Assembly: GCF_003703395.1 (NCBI RefSeq)
Contig: NZ_RDQN01000001.1
Coordinates: 434,001-498,000 of the forward strand
Origin: Pseudoxanthomonas spadix
Lineage (GTDB): Bacteria > Pseudomonadota > Gammaproteobacteria > Xanthomonadales > Xanthomonadaceae
Direction of reading: 5' to 3'
Length of the DNA stretch: 64,000 bases
The position numbers and the translations under genes are program-made. Position 1 is the stretch's first letter. Every line of letters starts with the position of its first letter. Under the pieces are notes generated by a model, which worked only from the letters and a program-made list of their open reading frames with translations, was not told the DNA's origin and made no database searches. This document shows, piece by piece, positions 9,376 through 18,928 of the stretch.

Positions 9376-9740
9376 TGCGAGCAGGTCCGCCCCCGCGAAG
9401 GCGTCATTTCCCTTTTTTGCATGAGCTTACACGCTGAACGTCGCCGCGAGCGGTGTGTGTGGAGGCGACGTGACGCGGTGCAGCGTGACTCACGGGCGCG
9501 CCCGGGGCGAATATTGATTATCGACCAATAACGCGGATGTTTTTCCAAATGTCGACAATCGGCGCCGGCAGATCATCTGTCGAGAGTTGCTAAACGCGCG
9601 CTCTCGCTGGCTCGCGTCGGGCGTATCAAGGCAGACGGACGACGGACACGCTTTATGAGGCGGCGTCGGCGAGCGCGCACGGCCTGCTGCAAGACCGCGG
9701 ATGCCACCTGGCTCGCATCTTAACTATGACGGAGTAGCGC
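9376..9740. other. Intergenic stretch upstream of catabolic cluster A
   Basis: About 365 bases with no convincing gene on either strand; short open frames here are shadows. It should contain the promoter of the + strand cluster starting at 9741. GACGGAG at 9728-9734 is a plausible ribosome binding site for that gene. I cannot assign -35/-10 boxes. Confidence 0.5.
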
Positions 9741-10625
9741 ATGAATTCATCGATTTGGACCGATCTGCTTGGCGTTCCGTTCCAGCAGACGTTTTATACC
9801 GCGGGCGGCTACCGCACACGCGTGCTGGAGGCGGGCGAGGGCGCGCCGCTGGTGTTCCTGCACGGCACCGGCGGGCATGCCGAGGCCTACATGCGCAACA
9901 TCGCCGAGCATGCCAAGCATTTCCACGTCTATTCGATCGACATGTTGGGCCACGGCTTGACCGACAAGCCGGCCGATGCCGATTACACGATGGCGCTGTG
10001 GTCCGACCATGTGATCGCCTTCCTGGACGCGATCGGTGCCGAGCGCGCCAGCCTGTCCGGCGAATCGCTCGGCGCAATGGTCTCGGCCTGGACGGCGATC
10101 CGCCATCCGCAGCGGGTCGCCAGCCTGGTGATGAACACCGGCATTCTCGCGCCGCCCAACGACAAGGGTCGCGCCGAGCTGCTGGACGTGCTGGAACGTT
10201 CGAAGAAGGCCGCCGGGCAGCTCACCCGTGACACGGTGAAGGCACGCATGCAGTGGCTCATGTTCGAGCCGGAAAAGACCCTCACCGACGAGATCATCGA
10301 CATCCGCTTCAAGATTTACAGCCAGCCGGGCATGGCCCAGGTCATGGGCAAGATCGCCGCCACCGTGCTCGGCGGCGTCACCGACGAGGCCTTCTGCCGG
10401 CGCTGGATGAACTCCGAGGTCATGCGCGACATCCAGTGCCCGACGCTGGTGCTGTGGACGCGCCACAACCCCGGCCAGCCAGTCGAGCTGGCCCGCGAGG
10501 CGATGAAGCATATTCCGCGCGCCGAACTGGTCGTGCTCGAGAACAGCGCGCACTGGCCGCAGTGGGAGGAACCGGAAAATTTCAATGCGGCGCATCTGGC
10601 CTTCCTGCGCAAGTCGGCAGGCTGA
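9741..10625 (+). CDS. Alpha/beta hydrolase, meta-cleavage product hydrolase type
   Basis: A 294-residue alpha/beta hydrolase of the carbon-carbon bond hydrolase kind that splits extradiol ring-cleavage products. Seen: oxyanion segment FLHGTGG, nucleophile elbow GESLG with Ser109, and His271 in NSAHWPQWE. In the usual acid position after strand 7, where the family typically has W-G-x-x-D, this protein reads WTRHNP with Asn243, so the acid may be missing or shifted. It is the first gene of cluster A and an extradiol dioxygenase lies three genes later, consistent with a meta-cleavage role. The actual substrate is unknown. Confidence 0.8.
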   Translation: MNSSIWTDLLGVPFQQTFYTAGGYRTRVLEAGEGAPLVFLHGTGGHAEAYMRNIAEHAKHFHVYSIDMLGHGLTDKPADADYTMALWSDHVIAFLDAIGAERASLSGESLGAMVSAWTAIRHPQRVASLVMNTGILAPPNDKGRAELLDVLERSKKAAGQLTRDTVKARMQWLMFEPEKTLTDEIIDIRFKIYSQPGMAQVMGKIAATVLGGVTDEAFCRRWMNSEVMRDIQCPTLVLWTRHNPGQPVELAREAMKHIPRAELVVLENSAHWPQWEEPENFNAAHLAFLRKSAG

Positions 10626-10732
10626 AAAGGCCGTCGCCTACGTGAGGAACGCAAGCAGTCAAGGGGCGCTGGGTACAGGAAAAGAAAGAGAGTCGCTAAA
10701 CCACTAAATGATCATTGGGAGGGGGGAGTGCA

Positions 10733-12697
10733 ATGCAACAGCATACATATTGTATGGATCGTGGTATCGGTCGAAAGGGTTGTCCGACGCTCGGGCATGC
10801 GCTTGGTGTTCGCCTGGGCGCAAGGGCCTTTGGCTATGGCAGCGCGCTGCTGCTTGGCTTGGTGCCGACCCTGCGTGCCCATGCCGTCGACTTCACCTTG
10901 GCCGATGGGGAGATCGAGGGCAAGGTGACCACGCGCGTGGTCGCGGGGGCCGGCTGGCGCCTCAACAAGCCGTCGCGGTTCATGACCGGCAAGGGCTTTA
11001 CATCTGATGGAAAGCCAAAGGGAGGTGTGGGGTCGGACGAGTCGGACGACGGCAACCTCAACTTTGGCCAGGGCGATATGTATTCCAACCTGTACAAGGC
11101 CACGACCGGAGTCGACCTCAAACACAAGAACTACGGCCTCAACGTCAGCGCCCGCGTGTGGTACGACAATGTGCTCGAGAATCATGATGTGCCGCAGGGC
11201 AACTGGCCGAACAACTTCCGTCCGGATAGTCCGCTGAGTGATCGGGGCCTGGACCGGAGCAACAAGTTTTCCGGGTTCATGTGGCTCAACGCCTATGCCT
11301 ACGGGCATTTCGATCTAGGCCCACAGGCCGCCTTCGATCTGCGCGTCGGCAAGCAGAGCATCAAGTGGGGCGAGGATCTCTTCGTCAACAACATCAACCA
11401 GATTAACCCAATCGATTTCACCACCCTGCGCCGGGTCGGTACCGATCCTCGGACCGAGGGCCAGCTACCGGTGGAGATGGTCTTTGGCAATCTCACCTTC
11501 GGCAAGGCATGGCGGGTGGAGGCCTTCTGGCAGTGGAAGTGGCGGCCCAACGAATACGACCCGTGCGGAACCTTCTTCAGCGGTATCGACCTCGGGTTCG
11601 ACATGGGCTGCGGCGGCGCCACCGCCAACCTGGCCTATCCCTTCAATGCCGATACCGCGGCCAACCTGCCCGGGTCTCAGGCGTGGCTGAGCGACGGCTT
11701 CAACGTCTCGGTGGGTGCGGTCACGCCCAGGGCGCAGGATGACTACGGCGCCGATGGCGGCCAATACGGCCTTTCGGTCCATTATACCGCCGAGAGCATC
11801 AAGACCGATTTCGGCGCGTACTACATGAGCATCAATTCGCGCTCGCCGTACTACGCGGTCACGCTGCACGACCTGCCGGGTACTGTCTACCCCGAAGTCG
11901 ACAACGCGCTGCTCGCAGCCGGGCTGCCGAAAGGGCTGTTGCTGCCGGTCAACATCTTGCGCTCCTACCGCATGTTCTGGAACTACCCGGACGGGATCAA
12001 GATCACCGGTCTGTCCGCAGCGACCAATCTGGGGCAGTGGAAGGTGGCGGCCGAGGTCTCCTATTCGAAGGACCTGCCGGTCCAGTACAACATAGCCGAC
12101 ATGCTGTTTGCTTTCCTGCGAAACACCGGCCCGTTGGCGGCAGGATGGACGAGCACGCCTGGCACGAGCTTCCTGGGCTACAAGCGCTTCGACAAGACTC
12201 AGGCGCAGGTCAACGCGATGCGCATGTTCAAGGGCGTGCTCGGTGCTTCCTCGGCCATGGTGGCCGGCGAGGCGGTGTGGGAACATGTCAACCTGCCTTC
12301 GGTCAACGAGCTTCGCTTCGGTCGCAGCTTCCATAGCGGCTATGCACCGTTCTTTCCAGAAGAAACATGTTCGCCGATCGGCGACCCCTATGGCTGCTTC
12401 AACGAGGGGTTCTATACCCGCAATTCCTGGGGTTACCGTCTGCGCGGGCAACTCAGTTACCCGGCGCCGCGTGGCTGGGTGATCTCGCCTTCACTGACAT
12501 GGAGCCACGACGTGCGTGGCTTCTCGGTGGACAATCAGCTCAACAAGGGACGCAAGCAATACGTGCTCGGCCTGACCGGCGAGTACGCGAAGAAATACTT
12601 CGTTTCCGTCAACTACGGAAACTGGATCGACGGCGCGCGCTACAACACCTTGCGTGATCGGGATTTCATCAATCTGGCCGTCGGCGCGACCTTCTGA
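10733..12697 (+). CDS. DUF1302 family outer-membrane protein
   Basis: About 654 residues from the ATG at 10733, chosen because a strong purine-rich site (10717-10728) precedes it. A signal sequence with a hydrophobic core and LRAHA before the mature start [13 protein letters not shown] indicates export. The mature protein is rich in alternating aromatic strands, and it ends in a terminal Phe (GATF), typical of outer-membrane beta-barrels. DUF1302 proteins commonly sit in hydrophobic-substrate catabolic clusters and are thought to be porin-like. Here it is the second gene of cluster A and is likely to admit the substrate. The partner DUF1329 protein often seen with this family is not in the window. 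Confidence 0.85.
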   Translation: MQQHTYCMDRGIGRKGCPTLGHALGVRLGARAFGYGSALLLGLVPTLRAHAVDFTLADGEIEGKVTTRVVAGAGWRLNKPSRFMTGKGFTSDGKPKGGVGSDESDDGNLNFGQGDMYSNLYKATTGVDLKHKNYGLNVSARVWYDNVLENHDVPQGNWPNNFRPDSPLSDRGLDRSNKFSGFMWLNAYAYGHFDLGPQAAFDLRVGKQSIKWGEDLFVNNINQINPIDFTTLRRVGTDPRTEGQLPVEMVFGNLTFGKAWRVEAFWQWKWRPNEYDPCGTFFSGIDLGFDMGCGGATANLAYPFNADTAANLPGSQAWLSDGFNVSVGAVTPRAQDDYGADGGQYGLSVHYTAESIKTDFGAYYMSINSRSPYYAVTLHDLPGTVYPEVDNALLAAGLPKGLLLPVNILRSYRMFWNYPDGIKITGLSAATNLGQWKVAAEVSYSKDLPVQYNIADMLFAFLRNTGPLAAGWTSTPGTSFLGYKRFDKTQAQVNAMRMFKGVLGASSAMVAGEAVWEHVNLPSVNELRFGRSFHSGYAPFFPEETCSPIGDPYGCFNEGFYTRNSWGYRLRGQLSYPAPRGWVISPSLTWSHDVRGFSVDNQLNKGRKQYVLGLTGEYAKKYFVSVNYGNWIDGARYNTLRDRDFINLAVGATF

Positions 12698-12735
12698 CGG
12701 CGCTCCCCGTGGTAGGGCAAACAGGAGACATAGCT

Positions 12736-14010
12736 ATGCATGATCTTTCAAATCTCACCGTGCTGCGGGTGGATACCCGCAGCAACACGTTCAAGGTGCC
12801 GCGCGCCGCTTTCGTCAATCCGAAAGTGCTCGAGGCAGAGCGCGAGCACATCTTCAACCGCTGCTGGCTCTATCTGGGACATGGTTCGGAGATCGCCAAG
12901 CCCGGCCAGTACGTCACTCGCACGGTGGCGGGACGGACGCTGATCTTCAACCGTAATCAAAAGGGCCAGGTGCGCGCCTTCCTTAATACCTGCCCGCACC
13001 GTGGCGCGACTGTGTGTCGGGAGAAATCCGGCAGCGCCAAGCACTTCCAGTGCATCTACCACGGCTGGGTTTTCGACGACAACGGCAAGATCGCCGATCA
13101 GCCGGGGCACGATTCTTATGCGCCGGACTTCAACGAAGGCGGCCAGGCCAACCTCAAGCCCCCCCCGCGGCTGGAGGAGTACCGCGGCCTGTACTTCGTC
13201 TGCTTCGACAAGGATGCGGTCGATCTTGCGACCTATCTCGGCGCGGCGCGCGAATACATCGACCTCATCGTGGACCAGAGCGAATCGGGCATGGTGATAC
13301 TCGGCGGAACGCAGGAGTACAGCATCAATGCCAATTGGAAGCTGCTGGTCGAGAACAGCATCGATGGCTACCACGCCGCGACCACCCACGCCACCTATAT
13401 GGACTACCTCAAGGGCACCGCCGGTGCCTTGGCCGCGACCGGGGTAGCCGGCGAAGGGCGTGACCTCGGCAACGGACATGCGGTGATCGAGTATTCGGCG
13501 CCCTGGGGCCGGCCGATCGGGCAGTGGATTCCGGCGTGGGGCGAGAGCGGCAAGGCCGAGATTGCCCGCATCGTCGCCAGGCTGACCGAACGGTATGGCG
13601 AGGAGCGGGCCAAGCGAATCGCGCTCAAGAACCGTAACCTGCTCATTTTTCCCAACCTCATCATCAATGACATCATGGCGATCACGGTGCGCACGTTCTA
13701 CCCGCTGAGGCCGGACCTGCTGCACGTCAACGCATGGGCAATGGCCCCCGCGGAGGAAACCGAGGCGGCGCGCAAGGCGCGGTTGGAAAACTTCCTCGAA
13801 TTCATCGGCCCCGGCGGCTTTGCCACGCCCGACGACGTGGAGGCGCTGCAGAACTGCCAGACGGGTTTCAGCAATGCCGACCAGGTGCCCTGGAACGACA
13901 TCTCCAAGGGCATGGGCAAGTCCGTGCCGTCTGCTGACGATGAGGAGCAGATGCGCGGCTTCTGGCGTGGCTGGGAGGCTTGCATGAACCACGTCAACAA
14001 CGTTCGCTGA
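12736..14010 (+). CDS. Rieske oxygenase large (alpha) subunit 1
   Basis: Catalytic subunit of a two-component-type ring-hydroxylating dioxygenase, 424 residues from the ATG at 12736 (AGGAG at 12723-12727). The Rieske [2Fe-2S] motif is C86-x-H88 and C106-x2-H109. The mononuclear iron region is [14 protein letters not shown], with Asp210 as the intersubunit electron bridge and His213/His218 as ligands; the third ligand is probably in the C-terminal TPDD segment. It is followed 9 bases later by its beta subunit. The protein is related to, but clearly different from, the two other alpha subunits in this cluster. The substrate is unknown; neighbours suggest an aromatic acid. Confidence 0.93.
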   Translation: MHDLSNLTVLRVDTRSNTFKVPRAAFVNPKVLEAEREHIFNRCWLYLGHGSEIAKPGQYVTRTVAGRTLIFNRNQKGQVRAFLNTCPHRGATVCREKSGSAKHFQCIYHGWVFDDNGKIADQPGHDSYAPDFNEGGQANLKPPPRLEEYRGLYFVCFDKDAVDLATYLGAAREYIDLIVDQSESGMVILGGTQEYSINANWKLLVENSIDGYHAATTHATYMDYLKGTAGALAATGVAGEGRDLGNGHAVIEYSAPWGRPIGQWIPAWGESGKAEIARIVARLTERYGEERAKRIALKNRNLLIFPNLIINDIMAITVRTFYPLRPDLLHVNAWAMAPAEETEAARKARLENFLEFIGPGGFATPDDVEALQNCQTGFSNADQVPWNDISKGMGKSVPSADDEEQMRGFWRGWEACMNHVNNVR

Positions 14011-14019
14011 GGAGTGGCC

Positions 14020-14505
14020 ATGCAAACCTTCACCCGCCCTGAACTCGAAGACTTCTTCTACGCAGAAGCCGAGCTGCTGGATAACTGGAAACTTACGGAG
14101 TGGCTGGCCCTGTTCACCGAGGACGCGCGCTACGAAGTCCCCTCGACCGACCTGCCGCGCGACGCCCAGGCGAGCACCAACCTGTTCTATATCGCCGACG
14201 ACGCCTTCCGGCTTTCCGAGCGCGTCAAACGCCTACTCAAGAAAACAGCGCACGCCGAATACCCGCGGCCCAAGACCCGGCACGTGGTCAGCAACGTGCG
14301 CATCCTGGCGAGCGACGGCGATCACTGCCAGGCTAGCGCCGTGTTCGTCACCTATCGCTCCAAATCCGGCCACACCGACACCTACATCGGCATCAGCGAC
14401 TACCAGCTAGTGCGCACCGCCTCCGGGCTGCGCATCCGCAGCAAGCGTTGCACGCTGGATCTGGACTCGCTGCGTCCGCACGGGCGCGTCAGCATCATCC
14501 TTTAA
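14020..14505 (+). CDS. Rieske oxygenase small (beta) subunit 1
   Basis: A 161-residue structural subunit of the ring-hydroxylating dioxygenase, with the SnoaL/NTF2-like fold. Signatures are the N-terminal FFYAEAELLDNWKLTEWL, DDARYEVP-type strand and TRHVVSNVR in the middle. I choose ATG 14020 over GTG 14014 because GGAG at 14011-14014 would overlap the GTG. It pairs with the alpha subunit just upstream to form an alpha3beta3 oxygenase. No catalytic residues are expected in this subunit. Confidence 0.92.
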   Translation: MQTFTRPELEDFFYAEAELLDNWKLTEWLALFTEDARYEVPSTDLPRDAQASTNLFYIADDAFRLSERVKRLLKKTAHAEYPRPKTRHVVSNVRILASDGDHCQASAVFVTYRSKSGHTDTYIGISDYQLVRTASGLRIRSKRCTLDLDSLRPHGRVSIIL

Positions 14506-14516
14506 GGACATTTGTC

Positions 14517-15440
14517 ATGAGTATTCCCTTCCGTTACCGCAAGCTTGGCTACGTCGCGTTGAACGTCACCGACATCAACCGGTCGGTCGCCTTCTATACC
14601 GACATCGTCGGGCTCGAAGTTTCCGGCTCCATCCCCGGCGACGGCCCGGCCTTCCTGCGCTGCAGCTCAGACCACCACAACATCGTGCTCTATCCCAATG
14701 ACCAGCCCGGCCTCAAGCGCATCGGCTTCGAGCTTGAGAGCCAGCACGAGATTGACCGTGCGCGCCGGCATCTGGAAGGACTCGGCCTTACCGTTGAGGA
14801 CATCAGCAAGGAGGAGCGCGCGCTGCTGCGCCAGGAGGACGGCCTACGCTTCGTTGAGCCGCATTCGGGCGTGACCATGGAGCTGTACACGCGCATGCTG
14901 CAGATGGCGCAGCCGTTCGTTCCGCACCTGGCCAAGATCGCGCGGCTTGGTCACGTGGTGCTGGCAGTCGAGCGTTTCGAGGAGATGGCGAGGTTCCTGC
15001 ACGAGAACCTCGGCTTTGCCATCTCCGACTTCGTCCAGGGTGCAGTGGTGTTTATGCGCTGCCAGCCCAATCCCTACCATCACACCTTCGCGGTCGGCCG
15101 TTCTGCCGGCGGCAACCACCTCAACCACGTCAACTTCATGGTCAGCGATGTCGACGACATCGGCGTGGCGGTGAACCGGCTCAACAAGGCACAGGTGCCG
15201 ATCGTGTTCGGGCCAGGCCGGCACAAGCCCTCGGGCAGCATCTTCCTCTATTTCCTAGATCCGGATGGCATGACCGTCGAATACAGCTTCGGTATGGAGG
15301 AGTTCCCCGAGCACGACTACCGCGAGCCGCGCGTGCTCGAGCCACATCCGCTCTCGCTCGACCTGTGGGGCGGCCTGCCCAAGCCCGAGTTCGGCAAGGT
15401 CGGGCCGATCGAGCACGAGCGAGCGCAGGAGGAGGCCTGA
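14517..15440 (+). CDS. Extradiol ring-cleavage dioxygenase (two-domain VOC type)
   Basis: A 307-residue type I extradiol dioxygenase that opens a catechol-type ring next to the diol, using Fe(II). Two VOC repeats are seen: an N-terminal one starting GYVALNVTDI and a catalytic C-terminal one starting LGHVVLAV. The metal triad is His146, His204 and Glu255, nearly the positions known for BphC-type enzymes. The start ATG 14517 has AAGGA a few bases upstream. It lies between oxygenase 1 and an SDR dehydrogenase, so oxygenase, dehydrogenase and ring cleavage would be encoded together. The C-terminal tail is rich in acidic and proline residues. Confidence 0.9.
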   Translation: MSIPFRYRKLGYVALNVTDINRSVAFYTDIVGLEVSGSIPGDGPAFLRCSSDHHNIVLYPNDQPGLKRIGFELESQHEIDRARRHLEGLGLTVEDISKEERALLRQEDGLRFVEPHSGVTMELYTRMLQMAQPFVPHLAKIARLGHVVLAVERFEEMARFLHENLGFAISDFVQGAVVFMRCQPNPYHHTFAVGRSAGGNHLNHVNFMVSDVDDIGVAVNRLNKAQVPIVFGPGRHKPSGSIFLYFLDPDGMTVEYSFGMEEFPEHDYREPRVLEPHPLSLDLWGGLPKPEFGKVGPIEHERAQEEA

Positions 15441-15444
15441 GCAC

Positions 15445-16239
15445 ATGAGCACGCCAGTGGGGAGTCCAGCCTGGGCCAGCCGCGCGCGGCCGCACGAGGG
15501 GCGGGTGGCCATCGTCACCGGCGCGGCTGGTGGCATCGGCCTTGAGATCGCCCTGCGGCTGGGACGCGATGGCGCCGCGCTGGTGGTCGCCGACGCCGAT
15601 GCTGCGCGGCTGGAAGAGGCCACCGGCACGCTGCGCGGCATAGGCGCCGAGGCCGTGGCCTTGGCCGGCGATCTGGCGCTGGAGGAAACCGCCACGGCAT
15701 TGGCGGCGCGGGCGATGGACGCATTCGGCCGCATCGACATCCTGGTCAACAACGCCGGCGGCGGGGTCATCCTGCCATTCCTCTCGCACACGCCGCAGAC
15801 GCTCAGGCAAACCATCGACCGCAACCTGTGGACGGCGCTGTGGTGCTGTCGCGCGGTGATCCCGCTGATGAAGGAGCGCCGCTACGGGCGCATCGTCAAC
15901 ATCGGCGCCGACTCGGTGCGCAACGGCCTGTGGGACCACGCCGCCTACAACGCCGCCAAGGGTGGCGTGCATGGCCTGACCACAGGGCTCGCCCGCGAAT
16001 TCGCCGACGTCGGCATCACCATCAATACGGTGGCCCCGTGCGCGGTCAACACGCCGCAACTAGCCGGCATCGCCAAGCAGTATCCGGCGATGGTGGAGCG
16101 CTTCGTCAGCGTCATACCGATGGGACGGGCAGGCGAGATGGCCGAGGTGGCCTCGATGGTGACCTATCTCGCCGGTGCCGAGGCCTCGTTCGTCACCGGC
16201 CAGGTCATCAGCGTCAACGGTGGCAGCACGATGCTGTGA
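15445..16239 (+). CDS. Short-chain dehydrogenase, probable cis-diol dehydrogenase
   Basis: A 264-residue SDR with the NAD-binding TGAAGGIG motif (residues 25-32), NNAGG, and catalytic Tyr168/Lys172. The usual catalytic Ser, 13 residues before the Tyr, aligns with Ala155, though Ser157 is close by. The C-terminal FVTGQVISVNGGSTM is typical. Its place, 4 bases after the extradiol dioxygenase and near three Rieske oxygenases, suggests it oxidises a cis-dihydrodiol (carboxylate) to a catechol, as BenD/XylL do. Other SDR roles cannot be excluded. Confidence 0.75.
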   Translation: MSTPVGSPAWASRARPHEGRVAIVTGAAGGIGLEIALRLGRDGAALVVADADAARLEEATGTLRGIGAEAVALAGDLALEETATALAARAMDAFGRIDILVNNAGGGVILPFLSHTPQTLRQTIDRNLWTALWCCRAVIPLMKERRYGRIVNIGADSVRNGLWDHAAYNAAKGGVHGLTTGLAREFADVGITINTVAPCAVNTPQLAGIAKQYPAMVERFVSVIPMGRAGEMAEVASMVTYLAGAEASFVTGQVISVNGGSTML

Positions 16240-16345
16240 ATGCCATGCACGGTCAGCGCGATTGCCTTTTTCCGGTCCCAAGGCCTACCGCCCAATATAT
16301 CAAGGCGGGCATGGCCGCACGTGCGTCTGACCTTGAGACAAAGCC

Positions 16346-17401
16346 ATGAGTACGTACGACGCCATCGATGTACATACCCACGTCGTGCCGCGCGATTTCC
16401 CGCCCTATCGCGGCCTGCGCGCAGGCGTGCGCTGGCCGTCGATGGTCGAGGGGCAGCCTTGTCATCGCCACGTGATGCTGGACGGTGCGGTCTATCGCAC
16501 GGTGTCGCACCAGTGCTGGGATACCGAGGTGCGCAGCGCCGACATGGAACGCATGGGGCTTGGCATGCAGGTGCTCTCGCCGATGCCCGAGCTGCTCTCC
16601 TATTGGCTGGAGGGCGACGACGGCCAGGCGCTCGCGCGTTACATCAACGAATCCATCGCCACGCTGGTGCAGGCCGCGCCCAGACGCTTCGCCGGCTTGG
16701 GCACCGTGCCGTTGCAGGACGTCGAATGTGCAATCGAGGAACTGGACATCCTGCTGCACCAGTTCGGCCTGGCCGGCGTGGAACTGGGTAGCAATGTCCA
16801 GGGCGTGCCGATCGGCGATGCGCGCTTTCTGCCCTTCTTCCAGGCTGCCGAACGCTGGGGTGCGGCGGTGTTCGTGCATGCGCTGCGGCCGTGCGGGATG
16901 GAGCGCCTGGTCGGGCCGCCGGTACTCGAGCAGGCGCTGGCCTTTCCCGGGGAAGTAGGCCTTGCCGCGGCCTCGATGATCACCGGCGGCACGCTCGCGG
17001 CCTGCCCGGATTTGCGCATCGCCTTCAGCCATGGCGGCGGCACGCTCGGCCTGCTGGTGCCGCGCCTGCGACATGCATGGAAGAGCTTTCCGATGCTCAC
17101 GCAGGCGATCGCGCTCGATCCGCTCGATGCCGTCCGGCGCATGTACTACGACACACTGGTCTACGATGAGGCCACGCTCGGCTATCTGCTTGCGACCTTC
17201 GGCGCCGAACGCCTGCTGCTCGGCAGCGACTATCCCTTCGCGATCATGGACGCCGATCCGGTCGCGCGCCTGACCGCGCTGCCCGAGCCAGTGCGCGAGG
17301 CGGTCCGCCACCACAACGCGCGGCGCTGGTTGTACGGCACTTCCATGCCGGCGGCGGCGACACATTCTTTGCAAAACCCACAAGATGGAGACGCCCCATG
17401 A
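16346..17401 (+). CDS. Amidohydrolase-superfamily decarboxylase (ACMSD type)
   Basis: A 351-residue metal-dependent enzyme of the 2-amino-3-carboxymuconate-6-semialdehyde decarboxylase (ACMSD) group. The metal site is visible: His10-x-His12 (DVHTH), His178 (FVHALRP), His229 (FSHGGGT) and Asp295 (LGSDYPF), a spacing that matches characterised ACMSD almost residue for residue. The family removes CO2 from ring-cleavage products or hydroxybenzoates. In this operon the likely job is decarboxylating a carboxylated ring-cleavage or aromatic intermediate, but the substrate is not shown by sequence. Its stop overlaps the next start (ATGA). Confidence 0.85.
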   Translation: MSTYDAIDVHTHVVPRDFPPYRGLRAGVRWPSMVEGQPCHRHVMLDGAVYRTVSHQCWDTEVRSADMERMGLGMQVLSPMPELLSYWLEGDDGQALARYINESIATLVQAAPRRFAGLGTVPLQDVECAIEELDILLHQFGLAGVELGSNVQGVPIGDARFLPFFQAAERWGAAVFVHALRPCGMERLVGPPVLEQALAFPGEVGLAAASMITGGTLAACPDLRIAFSHGGGTLGLLVPRLRHAWKSFPMLTQAIALDPLDAVRRMYYDTLVYDEATLGYLLATFGAERLLLGSDYPFAIMDADPVARLTALPEPVREAVRHHNARRWLYGTSMPAAATHSLQNPQDGDAP

Positions 17402-18414
17402 ATGCCCAGATCCACGAACCGCTGGTCATCGAGCCTGCCCGCCGCGCGCCGGTCGGCATCGTGATCGGCGATGCCAACGGCATCGGTCCTGAGGTGGTCG
17501 CCAAGTCCTGGGCCAGCGGGCGTCTACATCAGGTGTGCCGGCCGATTCTGATCGGCAGCGCCGCGGCGATGGAGCGCGCCGTGGCCGCGCTCGGCCTCGA
17601 CCTGCGCGTGCGCGCCATCGCTGCCCCGGACATGGCGCAGGCCGATCCGCAGGTGATGGACATCATCGACAGCGGCGCGCTCGATCCGGCTGCGATCACG
17701 CCTGGCCGCGACACCGCTGCCAGCGGCCGCGCCGTGGGTACGTGGCTTGCGCAGGCCGACCAACTGGCCCGCGCGGGCGCGCTCGGGGCGACGGTAATGG
17801 CGCCGGTGAGCGCAGTCGCGCTGGAGATGGCCGGCATGCTCGACCGCATCGTCACCGCCAAGCCGGGCGAAACCTACCTGGTGTTGTTCTCCGGAGCGCT
17901 GCGCATCACCCATCTCACCGACCACATGCCGCTGCGCGAGGTGTCCGCGATGATCGACAAGGATCTCATCGCGCTCACCCTGCGCAAGATGGATGCCGCG
18001 CTGAGGCAGTGGGGCATCGCCGCGCCGCGCATCGTCGTGGCCGGTTTCAATCCGCACGCCAAGGGCACCGAGGACAGCGAGGAGATCGCGCCCGGTGTCG
18101 CCGCCGCGCGGCGCGAGGGCATCGACGTGACCGGGCCGGTGAGTCCTGATTCGGTGTTCCGCCATTGCCTGGAAGGGCATTACGACATGGTGCTCGCCAT
18201 GTACCACGACCAGGGCCACATCGCGATCAAGACCGCGTGCTTCTCCGGCAACGTCGCGCTCTTTCTGGGGCCGCCCTATCCGCAGGTCACGGTGGCGCAC
18301 GGGACCGCGTACGACATCGTCGGCCGCGGCGTGGCAGACCACAGCATGGTCCTGAACGCCATTCTCGCCGCCGGCTCCCTGGCCGCCGGCAACGCCTTCG
18401 CCAACCTGCATTGA
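17398..18414 (+). CDS. PdxA-family dehydrogenase, probably acting on a carboxylated diol
   Basis: A 338-residue PdxA-family protein. PdxA proper oxidises 4-phosphohydroxythreonine in vitamin B6 synthesis, but relatives such as TphB oxidise and decarboxylate the terephthalate cis-dihydrodiol. Metal ligands are in place: His176 (TDHMPL), His220 (GFNPHA) and His270 (MYHDQGH). The segment after NPHA reads KGTEDSEE instead of the usual GExGHxGxEE, losing a conserved His of true PdxA, which argues for a different substrate. Its position inside a Rieske oxygenase cluster fits a cis-diol carboxylate dehydrogenase. It overlaps the upstream decarboxylase gene by 4 bases. Confidence 0.8.
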   Translation: MNAQIHEPLVIEPARRAPVGIVIGDANGIGPEVVAKSWASGRLHQVCRPILIGSAAAMERAVAALGLDLRVRAIAAPDMAQADPQVMDIIDSGALDPAAITPGRDTAASGRAVGTWLAQADQLARAGALGATVMAPVSAVALEMAGMLDRIVTAKPGETYLVLFSGALRITHLTDHMPLREVSAMIDKDLIALTLRKMDAALRQWGIAAPRIVVAGFNPHAKGTEDSEEIAPGVAAARREGIDVTGPVSPDSVFRHCLEGHYDMVLAMYHDQGHIAIKTACFSGNVALFLGPPYPQVTVAHGTAYDIVGRGVADHSMVLNAILAAGSLAAGNAFANLH

Positions 18415-18447
18415 TCTGCCGCCATCATCGAAACGAGGAATCCCGAG

Positions 18448-18825
18448 GTGAACCAGCAAGCCCCCTACCGCTTCATCGCCCACACCGCCGAGGTGCCCGA
18501 GGATCGGGCGCTGGCGGTCGTGCTGCCCGACCACCCACCGCTCGCGGTGGCGCGCCTGGGCGATGAGTTCTTCGTCCTGGACGACACCTGCACCCATGGC
18601 GCGGCGTTGCTCTCGGACGGCGAGATCATCGGCGGGGAAATCGAGTGCCCGTTTCACGCCGGACGCTTCGACATCCGTACCGGCCAGGCCACGGCATTTC
18701 CCTGCATCAAGGCATTGCGGGTCTATCCCACCTGCGTGGAGAACGGCGCCGTGCTGGCCGACCTCGACGCATCCGGCGCGGCGCCACTTTGCGGCCAGAC
18801 CTGCACCCAAGCGGCCACCGCCTGA
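18448..18825 (+). CDS. Rieske-type ferredoxin
   Basis: A 125-residue [2Fe-2S] ferredoxin carrying electrons to a Rieske oxygenase. The cluster motif is C48-x-H50 and C67-x2-H70 (CPFHAGRFD). The start is a GTG at 18448 with GAGGAA about 10 bases before. It is the only ferredoxin for three oxygenase pairs, and no ferredoxin reductase is encoded in the window. The C-terminal ~20 residues contain two extra cysteines (LCGQTC) not part of the Rieske site. An intergenic gap of 103 bases follows before oxygenase 2. Confidence 0.92.
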   Translation: MNQQAPYRFIAHTAEVPEDRALAVVLPDHPPLAVARLGDEFFVLDDTCTHGAALLSDGEIIGGEIECPFHAGRFDIRTGQATAFPCIKALRVYPTCVENGAVLADLDASGAAPLCGQTCTQAATA

Positions 18826-18928
18826 AAGCAAACGGCGGCGGCCATTTATCCGTCGGCCAGGCGGCGCCTGGCCGACCCACTGGCAGTGGCCCCCAAGGCC
18901 ACGCTATACATACAGGAGCAGTCAAAGC

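Noticed and set aside
18563..18928. Possible N-terminal extension of Rieske alpha subunit 2
   Set aside because: The frame overlaps the ferredoxin gene out of phase and shows no conserved sequence; an AGGAG site precedes ATG 18929.
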